Shown here one piece after another: positions 37,486 through 50,200 of a stretch of 64,000 nucleotides of DNA (positions within the stretch are counted from its first letter, which is position 1; the number at the start of each line of letters is the position of its first letter). Below the pieces are notes generated by a model, which was given only the letters and a program-made list of their open reading frames with translations, was not told the DNA's origin and did no database searches. The stretch is from positions 3,963,927-4,027,926 of the forward strand of contig NW_024104620.1 of assembly GCF_003945595.2 (NCBI RefSeq), given 5' to 3'. Position numbers and translations under genes: made by a program. Origin of the DNA: Pipra filicauda (taxonomy: Eukaryota > Chordata > Aves > Passeriformes > Pipridae).

Positions 37486-40400
37486 CAGCATTAGTGGGAC
37501 TCAGTGGTGTGTTTGTCTTTCATACAAGGACAGGGATGGGGAATTTGCTGATTTCAGGTAGTCTTGGAGGCTACTAGCTCCTAAAATGAAAATAATTGTG
37601 TGCATGCTAGAATCCTCTGTTTGGGAGAGAACTGTGGGTGATAAATCAGAGCAGGGATACACTCATGGAACTGGCTGCTGGACAGGGCTGCTTTATGAGA
37701 AGCTGCTTCAGGTCAGGCCTGAAGGGCACAGAGAGCTGTTCAGAGAAGAGCTCACTGTGCATCTCTTTGGGTAGCCCTTGCTGTTTCCTTCCTCTCACTA
37801 ACATTTATACTCTTTAGAGAAAAATGGGAGGGAAAAAGGAAATTCCAAAGAAGAAATTATGAATTGTACATCTTGTGAAAATTCTGCCCACAGCCCAGAA
37901 GATAATCTTCCCCTCCCTCCCATCGTGCCAGCTCGTCTCTGTGACATCTTTCCACTTCATAAATCTCTTCCTTGATTGAGAAGCAGATCTGGGAAACAGC
38001 CCCTGGGGGAAACAGTTCCTGAAAAGCCTGCGCACCAAGCCAGAGGCATCTTCTCATTGAGGTACAAAGCAAGTAAAGGCCTCAGACTCACTGCAACTGC
38101 ACGAGGGTTCTTGGCACCATCTAGTGCCAAGAAAAGAGACTACGGAAATCACGCTGGAGATGGGGAGAGGTGTTTGGAGAAAACTTGGAGAATCTGCTTG
38201 GGTAGTGGTGGCAGCTCTGCTAGCACAAGGAGGCAGAGGTAAATGCTTGCCATCTCCACATGCTCTTTGTACAGGGTATTCTTCCTTGTAGTAAATAAGC
38301 CAGAAGTGGTGCTACATCATACAGGGAAAGCATTATGGAATCTTTCTGGAGGACACCACCAGCTGTCCTTCATGGAAGCTTTGCTACTACAGGTGGGGCT
38401 GCTCATGCCAAGGGTGCACATCCTCCCTGCTGTCCTGTGGATAGCAGTGGGATGGCCAATGATGGCTTCCAGAGAGCAGCCCGAAATGGGGAACCCGCCG
38501 AGGGATCCTGAAACCCTGAGCTGCAAGTGAAGCTGCACTAAAGGAATATGGAAGGTGACATAAAGTAATAGCAAGGCCATGGATTGTATGAAAATGGGTC
38601 TGACAGAGGGTGTAACTATCACTTTGTAAGCAAAGGAAAGTCCTTCATCGAGTTTGTTACTCATCCACTTCCCTCCTCTCCTGTACAGCAAGAATAGTAA
38701 ACAGTCGCCCAAGTTACAACAAAACAATCAGTATTTAAAACAAAACAATGCTTCTTGTTTTTCAAGTTTTCCTGGAGCCACCTCCCTTCCTGTTCAGACC
38801 CATCATCTTTCACTGTTCCTGAACATAGCCATCACCAGCAGGCACATGGAACTGCAATAATACCAAGCCTCAGTACTGAACCTCCAAGAAAGTTATCACC
38901 TGGAAAAGGCTACTGGCTTGTGACGCTGACAAACTGGGGCACGTGTGCTTTGGACGACTACAAGCCCCACTCCTGCCTGCAGTCCTCAGAAAGCAAGGGT
39001 AGGAATCAATGAACTATCCAGGAGTAATGTTCTCAAATCAACTCAGCTCTTCATCTTTCTAAGGGAAGCAAGCCAAGGACCATGCTGAAACCTTAACCAC
39101 AGGGCCCAGCCACTCTGTGGACACTAAAGATGCCAGGGCAGTTTCCCAAAAAGCAGGTGTAGGCTTTGGCATCCTGGGCCAATATTTACATTCCTCTTTG
39201 CTGTTACAAAGCAGCCTTTCCACGCAGTTAACAGCCAGATCCCCAGGGGAATGTAGGCGCCTAGTTCCCATTTCATCGGGAATAAGATGTCTCTGCACCT
39301 CTGAACCTGGACTACAGCACTTCAGGATCCCTGGCAGGAAAATGGGTGTGGAAGAGTTTAAAGGCCATTTCTACCCTGTCTTGAAATTCGTGTTATTGTT
39401 CATTCCATACAAAGCAGTTCTGAAAAGCTCCCAAGCCAAAACTCCCTGCTTGCACAACAGGGTAATGATTTACATTCCCTTTGCCAGGGTGCAAATGATA
39501 CCTCGTGGTGCAAGGAAGCAGTGGGATCCAGACCTTGTGACAGTTAAATGGGGAAATCACTGCCATGGCATGGATCAGACAATGTGGGTACAATCCTGTT
39601 ACCAGAAATGCTCAGCACTGGAAACATGCGGCACAGTACATCCACTCTGCAGTCCTGTCTCCCTTAAAGACACGGACACATGCAGTTTTAAAGTGCTTTA
39701 AGCAGCTAATTAGGGTGTCTTCCCCTCCTTTATCCCACAAGATGATAATTGCATTATAAAAATGAATATGTAACTAAGCAGAAACCACAGGAGCGGTGAT
39801 GGCAGAAAGGGAGATGGAACCAGCAGCAGCCTCACTCCACAGTCACAGGTGGAAGCCCTCACATTAGAGAGACTCGCGCTCCAGTGCGGTTTCTGTAGCT
39901 GTGGGGAGGAAAACCTCGAAAAAGCCCCACATCATTTAGAGTCACAAGAGTCAGCGAATGGTTTAGTGCTTAAACAATCGATGTCAGGAAGAGAGAAGAT
40001 CCGTGAGAGTGTGTCTGCCTCTTGCTCTCCCTGCATACATCTCCCCAGAATGTCTACAGTCATCAGGATAATTTAGAAAGGAAAAAAAAAACAGACTTGG
40101 CTTGGCCTAACTGGGGCTATCACTGTAATTGTGGAAGGAAGTGAGAACATACCAGCAGGGCCCCAGGGAGAAAGGAGCAAAGTGAGGAGAATGGAGACTG
40201 TCTTTGTGGGACCCTGTGAAGCTGAAGAAGTGTCAGAGAGCAGCACAGTGATGCCTGAGGGTGGAGCAGAGCTAAGGCAGTTGGAGCCTCCTGCAACGGC
40301 AAATAGGGAAGGATCTGAGCTTGGAGCACATGCCCACAGCCAGCACAGCCCTGGGCTCCCTCAGTAGCAAACACTGTGGGTGACCAGGTAACTGGGCACA

Positions 40401-40510
40401 TTCTCTACACATTGAAAAGGAGAGTTATCGCTGTAAATAGCTGCAGGGATAATAAATATCTTTATGATTTTAGAGAGGAAAGGGGGGACCCTTCCTAGTG
40501 CCAGTTCTTC
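37486..40510. other. Intergenic, with a perfect hairpin
   Basis: The longest frame (39,117-39,701, 194 codons, plus) has no recognised family and no codon or composition support. A 10-bp-arm inverted repeat at 38,108-38,133 is the notable structure. Confidence 0.5.
38108..38133. promoter_or_regulatory. Perfect inverted repeat overlapping a weak CTCF-like match
   Basis: TTCTTGGCAC and GTGCCAAGAA are exact reverse complements around CATCTA. TTGGC/GCCAA half-sites resemble NFI sites but are spaced 10 bp rather than the usual 5. The minus strand GCACTAGATGGTGCC matches about 13 of 15 CTCF consensus positions but has T instead of C in the core. Confidence 0.45.
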
Positions 40511-40525
40511 TCTGCCCCCTGCGGA
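40511..40525 (-). promoter_or_regulatory. CTCF-like motif
   Basis: The minus strand carries GCAGGGGGCAGA, containing the strong CAGGGGGC core; the outer consensus positions match less well. It is immediately left of a CpG-poor block that looks like conserved non-coding DNA (40,560-40,960). Confidence 0.4.
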
Positions 40526-40559
40526 GCACAGGCAGCCTCTATTCTACCAGTCCATTCTT

Positions 40560-40960
40560 CCACATCCAGTGCATTATTATGAACCCTCCAGCACACACAG
40601 CTAATTAGGGAAAATATCCTTTCTAGCAATTTAAATGATTTTGGCATTTTCAGGAGGGCACATGTAATATTCAAATTACTTCCACTCTGCGCTGCCTTGT
40701 CTTGCCTGGCTCATCTTCCCAGGTGAATTTGTAGTCTCTGAAATGCTCTAATTTCCCACACAAGCCATGTCAAATATAATTTTGGTGCAAAGTTGGTAAT
40801 TATACGTAACATCAGTCTGATGTTAAAAACACTGAAAAATTTAGCAAGAAGAGACGAATGGAGAGACACAAGTCTGAGACCAAGGAACGAAAGGCGTGCG
40901 GCCCCCTTAGTATTTGCGCTCGTTAATTAATAATAGCATGTTTTCAGGAACTGAAAGGAT
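40560..40960. other. Candidate conserved non-coding block
   Basis: CpG-poor unique sequence with ACAGCTAATTAGGG, CAATTTAAATGATT and GTTAATTAATAATAGC homeodomain-like words and no repeat signature. It directly follows the CTCF-like motif at 40,511. Confidence 0.3.
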
Positions 40961-43900
40961 GTGTTTCCTGAACTGACTGGAATTCACTTATGTCCCAATT
41001 ACATTGTCTCAGTGAAGAACTTCGGTCAGGTCTCGCTGCAGAGCCGCAGCTAAACCAAAAGCAAAATCCAGACTCCCCGCTCGCTCCATCACAGCTGCAA
41101 GGGTATGGGAAGGAGCAGGAATCTCACCACGGGGCTCAAACCCAGGGACCAGGTTGTCTCCTCCTCTGCCACCCCTGCTGCAAGCCCCTCTGGAAGTAGT
41201 CAAACAGATTTGCATCAGTGAGTCACCAAGTGCATGGATATGTATTAGAATAAGTGTAATTATAACTGCTGGCCCCAAAGTATTGGGCAAACATTTTAAC
41301 AGGCTTGTTCCTTGGCTTCAAAGAGAAGAATTAACATGAAGAGTGAATTATCTGACCCCATCATCAACCCTTCCCCAAGGATGCCTGGTCTGCCTGTTTC
41401 AAAGAGCATCCCAACCCAGCCTGCTTTTTGACACCATTATCCCAGAACACTGGCTGCCTGTTAAAAAACAGTTGAGAATTCATGAGTTAACCCATTCCAC
41501 TCAGAAATCCATGCCTGCAATAACTGCTAGGAACCACAGAGCCTTTTGCTCTGACATTGTTGCTCCAGGTGATCTATTTATGGTGTTAATACATTATGGA
41601 AAGGAAAACCCAAGACACCTCATGATCACTACTTGAATAGCAGTTTCTGGCTCATATGAGTACTTGGACCACAGCTGGTGAGGAAGACTTGCTTCATTTT
41701 GATCCTGGAGGCTTTATGCCAACAGTCAAGAACCTTAATAAAAGGCCTGGTCATATAAGCAAAGTCAGTACACCCAAAGCAAGGATTTGACCCCAAAGGG
41801 CGAAATAAGAGCCATTGAATAAAAGCTATTAATTCAGAGGAATGAGGTTTTTAAGAACTGATGAAATCTCAAATAACCTGGAAGCTCCTGGACATAAGGA
41901 AACGCCACTTTTGCCCTATTTTAGCCATTGTCTGCTTGTATACAGGATTCCAGACCTAGTCTTGAATTTCAGTCTTTGTGTTTAGTGTGTCACACCCCTC
42001 TCCATCTTTCTTCAATCCCACATTAAAAGAAGAAATCCCTTGTTTTGCAGATTGAACACTCCCTGGCTTTTCAGCTCACTCCACCTACTCAAAATCAGTT
42101 CTCACTTCTCTTACCCTTTTTCACTCTCTTGAGTTTGTGCTGCTCATTTAACTGTGGCTGGCTGTGCATAAACAGAAAATCCATCATGCTCAGACCACAC
42201 GGGCCAGAGAAACCCAGAAACTTTCACCACAGCTTTATGAAGCCCTTAAGACCCTTAGATAAAAACAGCTTTCTGAATGTAAAGAGTGGTTCTGCAAGGC
42301 TTTTCCTTCTCGGTCTGAAATGATAATGTGCAAGAGCAGAATAGGAAAAGATGACATTTGACCCCTGATTTCCCAAGTGCTAACTAGCTTTCCTTGCCAT
42401 TTTGAATCAGGTCTCCAATGGAAGGCCAGGATGTGGCAAAGTAGCTGAATAAATATTCCTCTGCTGCCATGGCAATGGTGCAAACAGAGCAGAGCACGTG
42501 CCAAAGGAAGTTGTCATAAATCACAAGTTGGTCAATTCTGTTTCGTTTCCAAGCAAGGGTTACATAAACTGGTTGGAAAGAGCTTCACAGAGGAGCCAAT
42601 TTTCATTTTCTTCAGGAAAGTAAAGTGTTTTCTCTCTTTAGTGCACTGCAGTGTTCTCTCAACCATCCTCAGGCCTGAAAGACTCTAATTTCAGAAACAA
42701 CTCCTACTTCCAGGGCAGCTTGAACTCTGCCAGGGTCTGAGGGATATCAAGGCACATCGCAATGCCCAAGGGTTTTTTTCACCTGCCACTTAACAGAGAT
42801 AGATAGATGCAGCACAGAGAAAGTTGGTTACCTTCAGAGGTAAACCTTATCAAGGATTCTGCAGGGTGAGCTAAGCATGTAGAATACACATTTTCAGAGA
42901 TCACCCTCTCCTGTCCCACTGGACCTTCCAGGATGGAAATGGTCTTTACAAGTCTGCAGTGCTTTCCACTGTCTCACTGCTGGATCAGAATAGTGTTCTC
43001 TGGTGCAAACAGGTATTTCTGTGACTCTTATGCCTATAAACTCGCTCCTTTTGGAGCTGAGACAACAAAGTGGGGACTTTGCCCTTCCCACTGGAGAATG
43101 AAATTTCTGTGCTAAACACCATTCAAACACCACCAGCAGCAAAATGAAATCCAGCTTGTCCTTTAGCAGCTATTTTGGTTTTGTGGGCTATGATCACTGA
43201 ATTGCTTGGGAAAAGGGAAGGAGGAGGTTCTGCTCCATCGTTTGAGAAGCTGCACCCTCAGCCTGCTTTATAAGGGACCCACTTGGCAACACTCCCCCCT
43301 GCGTGGCTCTGTTACTGCACGGGGTGGCCAGTGAGCTCAGCTCCTGCAAACCTTGCTGAGCCCTGTCAACACTGCATCTCATCTGGGCTAATGCAAACCA
43401 GAAACTCACCCTCCCGGGAAGGGTCAGATAGAGTTGTAAAGCATGAGAGTGCTGACAGGGTCTCCAGCAACATGCTCCTGTTGTATCATTAGGTCCATAT
43501 TCCCTGCATCTCACTGCTCCTGGATGATGCCTTGGTTCATTCCGATGCCAGAGACATTCTGCAGGCAGACACAGGCTTCCTTCCAGTTCACCCAATTCCA
43601 CTCTGCCCAACTCCTCCTAAACTTCACATTAACACCTATGCTAAGAGAGTGCAAAACTCTACCAGTCAAAACAGTGGAGCATTTGTCCTTCAATTGCCTG
43701 ACGTGTAGAGGGCACAAAGCAAGAAAGGATTTGGCTTTTAAGCCCCTCTTTGTTTGTGAGCTCCTCCAGCTGGTGGGGCAGATATAACATGACAGAATAA
43801 TTTTCTAGGCAAAGCAGAAACCTCCTGTTCCAAAGTCTACAGAAGTCACCAGAAAAACAGTGATGGTTTCAGTGGACACGACTAGTCACAGGCTTCCTAA

Positions 43901-46299
43901 AAATAGCAGAGGAACAGCTTCACCCACAGAAATATTCATAATTAGCAGACCAAATATGACTAGTATTTGCATAAGGGTAGGCAGCACCCTAAGGAGCAAC
44001 AGTCTGTGCTGGTATGGGACCAAGAGGGTCTCCATGACTAAGGGGTTCCTTGTGAATCACACTGATCTCCTGCAGCCTCTTCCTCACAAGGGTAGTTCAC
44101 CAACTGTTCCATCTCAGGCAGCGGGGAAGCAAACAGCTGGACAAGGGATTTTTGCCTTTTTGTTACAAATGTCCTGTGACCTGGCACAAAATAAAGGACA
44201 CACTGATCACCGTCTTCAAGGCCTGAAAGAATTTAATGCTAACTGAAGTTAATTCTGGACTCCTTGTTTAGACACAGAGGATGAAGGAAGAGACAGAGTG
44301 AGAGCGCCAGGGGAGCAACTGATTTCCCGTCATTTCATTTCATTATTACCAGAATCAAATAAGCAAAAAACTCACGCATCAGGCTTTTATAATCATGAGA
44401 GCTGAAAATGAATGAATACATTGGATTACTTTGTACTGACCTGACTTCAGAGCCTTTACAGTCATAGAATTTCAGACTTTTTGGAGACTATTGATGTCAG
44501 AACTTGCCTTTGACTCATGCAAGTAGGAAAAATAACCTCACCTAATCATAGGACTCTATATCTGGGTCTTTAAGCAAAATGTCCACCCAGTTCAATGCTA
44601 CTCTCATCACTGTCTCCCGAGGTTAGAAAATGAATTACCATTAAGTTGGAGGTCAGAATTAGACACAGAAGAGCCAAGGTAAGATCCAGATGCAGACAGT
44701 GGTAGTTTTGGTGCTGGGACTTAAAATGGACTTCACAGCACATGTCACCACAGTTCTATGCTTTAATTTCCCCCTGATTCTGACTCAAATTATTTTATGA
44801 AGTCTGCTGTGTGGAAATAGAGGGTGCCTTCGCTAATCTTGCTTGATCACAAGACGCTGTAGCCTACAGATGTGGTTAACTCAAGAGGGTGGCTGTGAAG
44901 GTCCCAGATCAAAGACTTGCTGCTGAAGCAGGTGATGAGCCAGTTAAATTCGGGATACATCCATGGTTTTGACTATGTAGCAGCAGAGTGGTCTCCTCTC
45001 ATTTTCTGTGTTGAAGCCCAGCCAGTCTCTTACCAGCGTGATACAATCCAGCAGCATCTAATCGGCTGCTGCCACCCTCGGCCTTCCCCCACCCTCAGCA
45101 CTGGCGGATATGTCAAAGCAAAAACATCTCAGCATTTCTGATCTCCCTGGGGTCACATCTGGTTTGAGTAAGGCTCCTCATTTGGTTCCAATCCACTGAT
45201 TTCCTGCTACTGTCCATGAAAAAGAGAGTGCGACTCTGTGGCTTCCCCTGGGTGTAATGGTCTAATCTGTACCTTGTTGTGCACTGTAGAGGGGAGGGGG
45301 AATCAGTGCTACTTGGGAGCAGATTCCTCTTCCCCTGTGATTGCATCCCGCTCTTATGCAAAGCACCTTTATTCTTGCCAGCAGTGGCAGCCCCAGATGT
45401 CCTGGTGCCCTCCCTGTATTATCATCCATGTTCCTCTGGCCTCCTAATTGAATCCTTTCCTGGCCGGGACAGGTTTTCCTCATTATGACGAACTGGATCC
45501 AATTCTACTCCCACCCCTCCATCTCCCAGTGTCTCCTTGTGAACACAGGGCAGGCCCCACAGAGCTTCTGTGGGTGGATGACTGCCCCAGTGAACCGTTC
45601 CTGCAGCTACTGGAATGTTGCTCATGATGTTAACAGAGCAGGAAAGCCCCAGATAGGTACAAGGTGGTAAAGGCATCTTCTCTGCCAAGATTCTGGCAGC
45701 ATCAAGATGCAGTTTAGTTCTGAGAAATAATATCTATTTGTTTTAATCTATAGCTTTCAGAGCCATTTATCTAAAACATCATTGTTTTGCAGCTGGTGAA
45801 GCAGCCTAAGAGTTCTCACAAGAGCAGTGGCAAAGCCCAGGAGTTGATTTGGTCTCTTGCATCCTCATTCCATAGGATCCTCTCCATAGGAGGGCAGTAT
45901 CCATGATTAATGTTTCACTCATGCACTGAACAAGGAAGGGCAATATAAACAGAACAAATTATCTTTTTTTCACTCTCACTTATCCACTGAAAATCTCATA
46001 CTGGGGGAAAAAAGTTCAGTCCCATCACCTTATTTATCCTTCTTCCCCTTAATCCAAGCTAGACTATCTTATGCTGCACCACATGAAACAGAGACACGGG
46101 TTTTCTTTGCATGCCCTCATTCTGGGAGCAGGAGCAATGCCCCAGTGTTACCACACTGAAGGTGACTCTGTTGTGCATTAAGTGGTATTAGGTCAGGCAC
46201 AGCATCACTTTATACGTTGGGTTTGGTACTTAAACTGGTTTGTACAGAGCTGGGTAACTTATTATACAGATGGCATCAGCGTGTGCAGGGACAGCCAGG
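40961..46299. other. Intergenic, no gene recognised
   Basis: Unique sequence of moderate GC. Several frames of 90-140 codons on both strands (e.g. 43,194-43,610 minus; 43,860-44,246 plus) lack any recognisable domain. Confidence 0.55.
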
Positions 46300-46440
46300 C
46301 CTGTGTCCAGGCAAGTAAAGTCAGGGAAACTGAGGCACAAACTCATTTGGTGCATTGACTTCAAGGCAAGTTCTCAAGAGCACTGGGAGGAGACTCAGCA
46401 CTGCAAATTCCCCCAAATTCCCCAAGTGCCATCACTTTAA
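46300..46440 (-). repeat. Possible MIR-type fragment, reverse orientation
   Basis: GTCAGGGAAACTGAGGCACA is the inverted MIR core word. The flanks are too decayed for firm limits. Confidence 0.5.
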
Positions 46441-47244
46441 CTACTAACTCACATTCTTCTACTGCACTAAGTGCATCTGGATTTCATCAGAGCCTGGATA
46501 TTATTTTTAAAAATAGCCAAATCTTTGGAAAACAAAACCCCTCAAAACACCAGAACAAAACCTCTGATCTAGAGTCTTTTCAGCATCTTAGGGAACGAGA
46601 GATGCTATTATTGTTACTAGAAAGGCTCTAAAGGCAACAGTACAAGGAATGATCTATAGGGCACGAGTATGTTTGTTATGAAATAATTTGGATCCACAGA
46701 GGAATTCCATATGTGGCTTCCCCTCTGGTGACTAGAGGTTCCCACCTTGGCAGAGATCCTGGAGTCCCATGCCTACAGGCTCAGCAGCATGGAAGGGGAG
46801 GGTGGACGCTGGAGGAGTAATGGGATCATCAGGCGCTGAGGCTGCTGCTTGGCACGCCGACAATGTTTGTTTGCACCTCTTTGAAGATGAGAGATGAAAG
46901 TGGCGCCCACATGGGCTGCCTTTGATTAGCTTCTTATTTTTAACATTGCAGCTGCGATTATTTTTCTTTTTCTTGAAGCATTTCTTCCCCAGCACCAGAA
47001 ACTCTGAGGTTCCCTTCTCTAGGGAGGTTCAACTTCAAGGAAACATAACAAAGAGAAGTGTGAATGTAAAGGAGACTGGACAACTCCGGGCCAGTAGGGA
47101 ATTATGTCATTTTATTTTTAATTTTACTTCCATTTTTTTCCCCAATCCCCCATCCTCAGTGGGTCTCCGAAAGAAAATACTTGTTTACTTCTTTTTTAAT
47201 AGGGAAAATAAATGAGTCCTGGGATTGTACAGAGCTGTCATGAA
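46441..47244. other. Intergenic, no gene recognised
   Basis: Mixed sequence ending in T-rich runs near 47,105-47,145. No coding or repeat signature is clear. Confidence 0.5.
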
Positions 47245-47435
47245 GAGGGAAATGTCTAATGGTTCAATTCCCAGCTCTGTCACTGAACCACTCTGGGACT
47301 TGGGGAAAAGTCAGTTCGCCCATCTGTAAAATGGGATTTATAATGCGTTGCTTCTCAGGGGTATTGAAGGAGTACAAGTAGCATTGATGGAATGCTTCGT
47401 GCACCTTGGATAGAAGGGGCAAGAGCCCTGTGAAG
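47245..47435 (+). repeat. MIR-type SINE
   Basis: It has a tRNA B-box-like GGTTCAATTCCCAGCTCTGT, then GACTTGGGGAAAAGTCAG and CCCATCTGTAAAATGGGAT, in the family order. It is followed about 100 bp later by a reverse-oriented relative, so the two could pair if transcribed together. Confidence 0.8.
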
Positions 47436-47544
47436 TGCTGTCCTTAATAGATACTTAGAGGAGTTTCCTTCACTGTGGTACTTATCTGACCACAGCAGCC
47501 GAGTGCCTCACAGCTGCTGATGGATTTTTTTTCTATTACCTCCC

Positions 47545-47690
47545 TGCACTGTAGGATTGCCGCAGAGGAAAGCAAGGCAAATGGCAAATTGAATGGAATG
47601 GACCCAGTCACATAGAGAGTATGTGGTAAAGTCAGGACTAATTCTTTATTTCCTAAATTTCTGCCACATCCATTAGACTTTCCTCCGAGT
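47545..47690 (-). repeat. MIR-type SINE, reverse orientation
   Basis: GCAAGGCAAATGGC, CCCAGTCACATAGAGAGTAT, GTAAAGTCAGGACTAATTC and the end CATCCATTAGACTTTCC are the reverse complement of MIR core and head (compare CACACAGCAAGT...GGACT...CACTAGAC). Confidence 0.65.
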
Positions 47691-49019
47691 TGTACAAATT
47701 CTGTGAGCTGAAGGCACGAGGGAAAGCTGCCTTCCCTTCCTTCTACACTGGGCAGTGACACTGTTGGTGTCTTCCTGCTGGATGAGGGACAAGTGGTCTG
47801 GAAAGGGGGTCACTGTTTGTTGTCATCATTCTATTTCCTATCATAATATTTTGGGGGTTGTTTCTGTCCCCTGCTAGAGCAGTTTTCAGACAAGAATTTG
47901 GCCAGGTGTTAATCCAGTTACCCATAGTGAATGTCCTAGCTTTAACAGGATGATGACAGAAAAAAAGCTTAGCCTGCTGTTCCCTGTTTTCAGGACCAAT
48001 TTACAGAGGTGATAAAGAGCCAGATATACAAGTGATATCAGAGGAAACTGCTGGTAATTGGTACTTCCAAAAAAGAGCTTCACAAAGCTCTGCTGCTTGT
48101 ATCAGCTCAAGTTTAACTTCTGCCGGAGTGCCTTAAAAAATGCTAGGCAGAGCCTGATAGCAACAATGTCAATTAACAAGATGTAAAAATCTGGAGTGGA
48201 GATAAGAGGAACACCCAAGGACAAATAACAATCAAGCTCTCGATACTCATGCACTTCAAAAGACAAAACACAACTACGTATGTTTATGTTGATTTCTTCG
48301 GGCTATCTATCAAGACATTTACCAGCCAAAGAGAAATGGGGGCACATGAGTTGAGTAAAAACTTGTAGCATGCTTACACAAATCCAGCCAACTCTGGTTC
48401 CACCAAATAAAATACCTGCTAAATCCTCTAAAAGACACCTCAGCCTTGGCACAGACAGTCCAAAAAGCACATAATTTACACAGCTTTCCTTGTTTTTATG
48501 GCATTTCTGCTGCTCCCAGGAGAGGCAGATAGTTGCTCCAGCCAAGTACACCATCCAGATAATCCCAATGCCCAGACGTGGTCCTGCTCAACCCAGCTCC
48601 TCATGAGCAAATAAGCCAGTCTTATAGGCTCTTCTCAGGGATATTATGAAGTGATATATTGTGCAGGATAGCTTATAAAGTATACTTATTTCAAATTCAC
48701 TCCAACCCCACTCCATCCAGTCACATAGACTCCAGGACACTAAATTAACCCCCTGCCAAATTTACTGCAAGCCATCTGACCATACCATTTAGCCACAGTA
48801 AAGACAAAATCTATACCTAGCTACAGTCAGGAAAGCAGGCAACTCTGTGGAAAACCTATTTATATCCCTCAAGGAGATCAATGCAGAGCCCAGGCCTGGA
48901 GGCCAGTGACCTTGGATTGACACAAAACTTAAAGGGAAAAAATTAATGGTGTCAACTCAAGAGACCATAGCTGTTATTCCAGAGGATTCAAAAGCCAGCC
49001 CTGCAGCTTACTGACCAAG
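47691..49019. other. Intergenic, no gene recognised
   Basis: Unique CpG-poor sequence. A minus-strand frame at 48,303-48,554 (83 codons) is unrecognised. Confidence 0.5.
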
Positions 49020-50200
49020 AAAAGGTGCTTAAATAGGGATGGAAATAGAGCAAATACTCACCCATTGCTGGTGCAGGAGCAGAGACACAGAGCTGCTCTC
49101 CCAGGGCTCCTGGAATGGTTGCCAGTGCCACACAGTCCTTGGTAGCAGCCAAATATCTCCCAGATGTCACCAGTGCAGTGTGACACCAGCAGTGGTGTCT
49201 CTGGAAGAAGTTTCTCCTCAGGTTGTCCCAAAGTGATGCTGTGGTGGGCTTCCCATGGGCTGCCTCCTGAAGGTGTTCCCTCAGGGGTCTCCTGCCAGGG
49301 AATGGCGGACACCTGTGAGGCGGGGGCAGGGGGTGAGGCACCTGCTGTCTGAAGGGGCTGGAGGCCACACACGCTGATAAGATGAATTTTTAGGCCTCAG
49401 ATTCCTCAGTTCTGCCTCAGCTCTTCCTTTGCTGCCTGAGCCTTTCCTCAGGTGCCTCAGCTCCTCCTCAGCCACCCCAGCTCTTCCTCAGTTCTTCCTC
49501 AGCCGCCTCAGGTCACCTTCAACTGCCCCAGGTCCCCTTCAGGTTTTCCTCAACCGCCTCAGCTCGTCCTCAACTGCCTCAGCTCCTCCTCAGCCACCCC
49601 AGCTCTTCCTCAGTTCTTCCTCAGCCGCCTCAGGTCACCTTCAACTGCCCCAGGTCCCCTTCAGGTTTTCCTCAACCGCCTCAGCTCGTCCTCAACTGCC
49701 CCAGCCCAGAGCAGCAACAACCCCTGAGGGGCCACTCAGGGTGCTCCAACAGTCACAAAATGGTGGCCCCGGTGCCCAGTACTGAGGTACCAGCACAGTT
49801 CTGTGTAGATGACACAGCCAGATGCTGCTGCACAGAGCAGGAGAAAAGGCAGCCATGGCAGGAGACCGACACCTGCTCCTGCTGAGGCACCGGTGGCTGC
49901 TCGGACTGGCAAAAATGGCAGGAAATGGCGGGAAACAGCGGCTGCCTCAGCGGCCCCTCAACCAGCCTCAGCCTCCCCCAGACACAGGCCCTGAGGCAGC
50001 CCTGACCCAACAACCACAGCACTGACTGCTGGAAACCTTCTCTCCAGTGCAAACTCCATCCATACCCCCAAAACACTACCAGGAAGGGCTTTTAGGGGCA
50101 GGAAAAAAAAGTCCCCACCCTGTCACAGCTGACCTCAATTTAGAGGGTCCAGCTGAAAACGAGACCTGCCTCACCTGGCACGGTTGTGAGGTAAATCCTG
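49020..50200. repeat. Unclassified GC-richer block, possible old mobile element
   Basis: This block is richer in GC and in CCTCAG/CTGCCTCAG words than its neighbours. It contains the 122-bp duplication and, near 49,910-49,945, repeated AATGGCAGGAAATGGCGGGA-like words. Such low-complexity composition occurs in some avian LTRs, but I find no clear TG...CA ends, primer-binding site or gag/pol sequence, so I leave it unclassified. Confidence 0.3.
49453..49696. repeat. Perfect 122-bp tandem duplication in a CCTCAG-rich tract
   Basis: The segment 49,453-49,574 is repeated with no difference I can see at 49,575-49,696, and both copies are followed by TGCC. The copies contain smaller degenerate units of the kind CCTCAGCTCCTCCTCAGC, so this is a minisatellite in the making. 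122 is not a multiple of three. The two overlapping open frames here (49,429 and 49,452) therefore show the same peptide blocks in swapped order, which argues against protein coding. Confidence 0.9.

Noticed and set aside
39117..39701. 194-codon plus-strand frame
   Set aside because: No recognisable domain, no splice or promoter context, and ordinary intergenic composition.
49429..49785. Ser/Pro/Gln-rich repeat protein candidate
   Set aside because: The 122-bp repeat unit shifts frame between copies, so the frame is not maintained.
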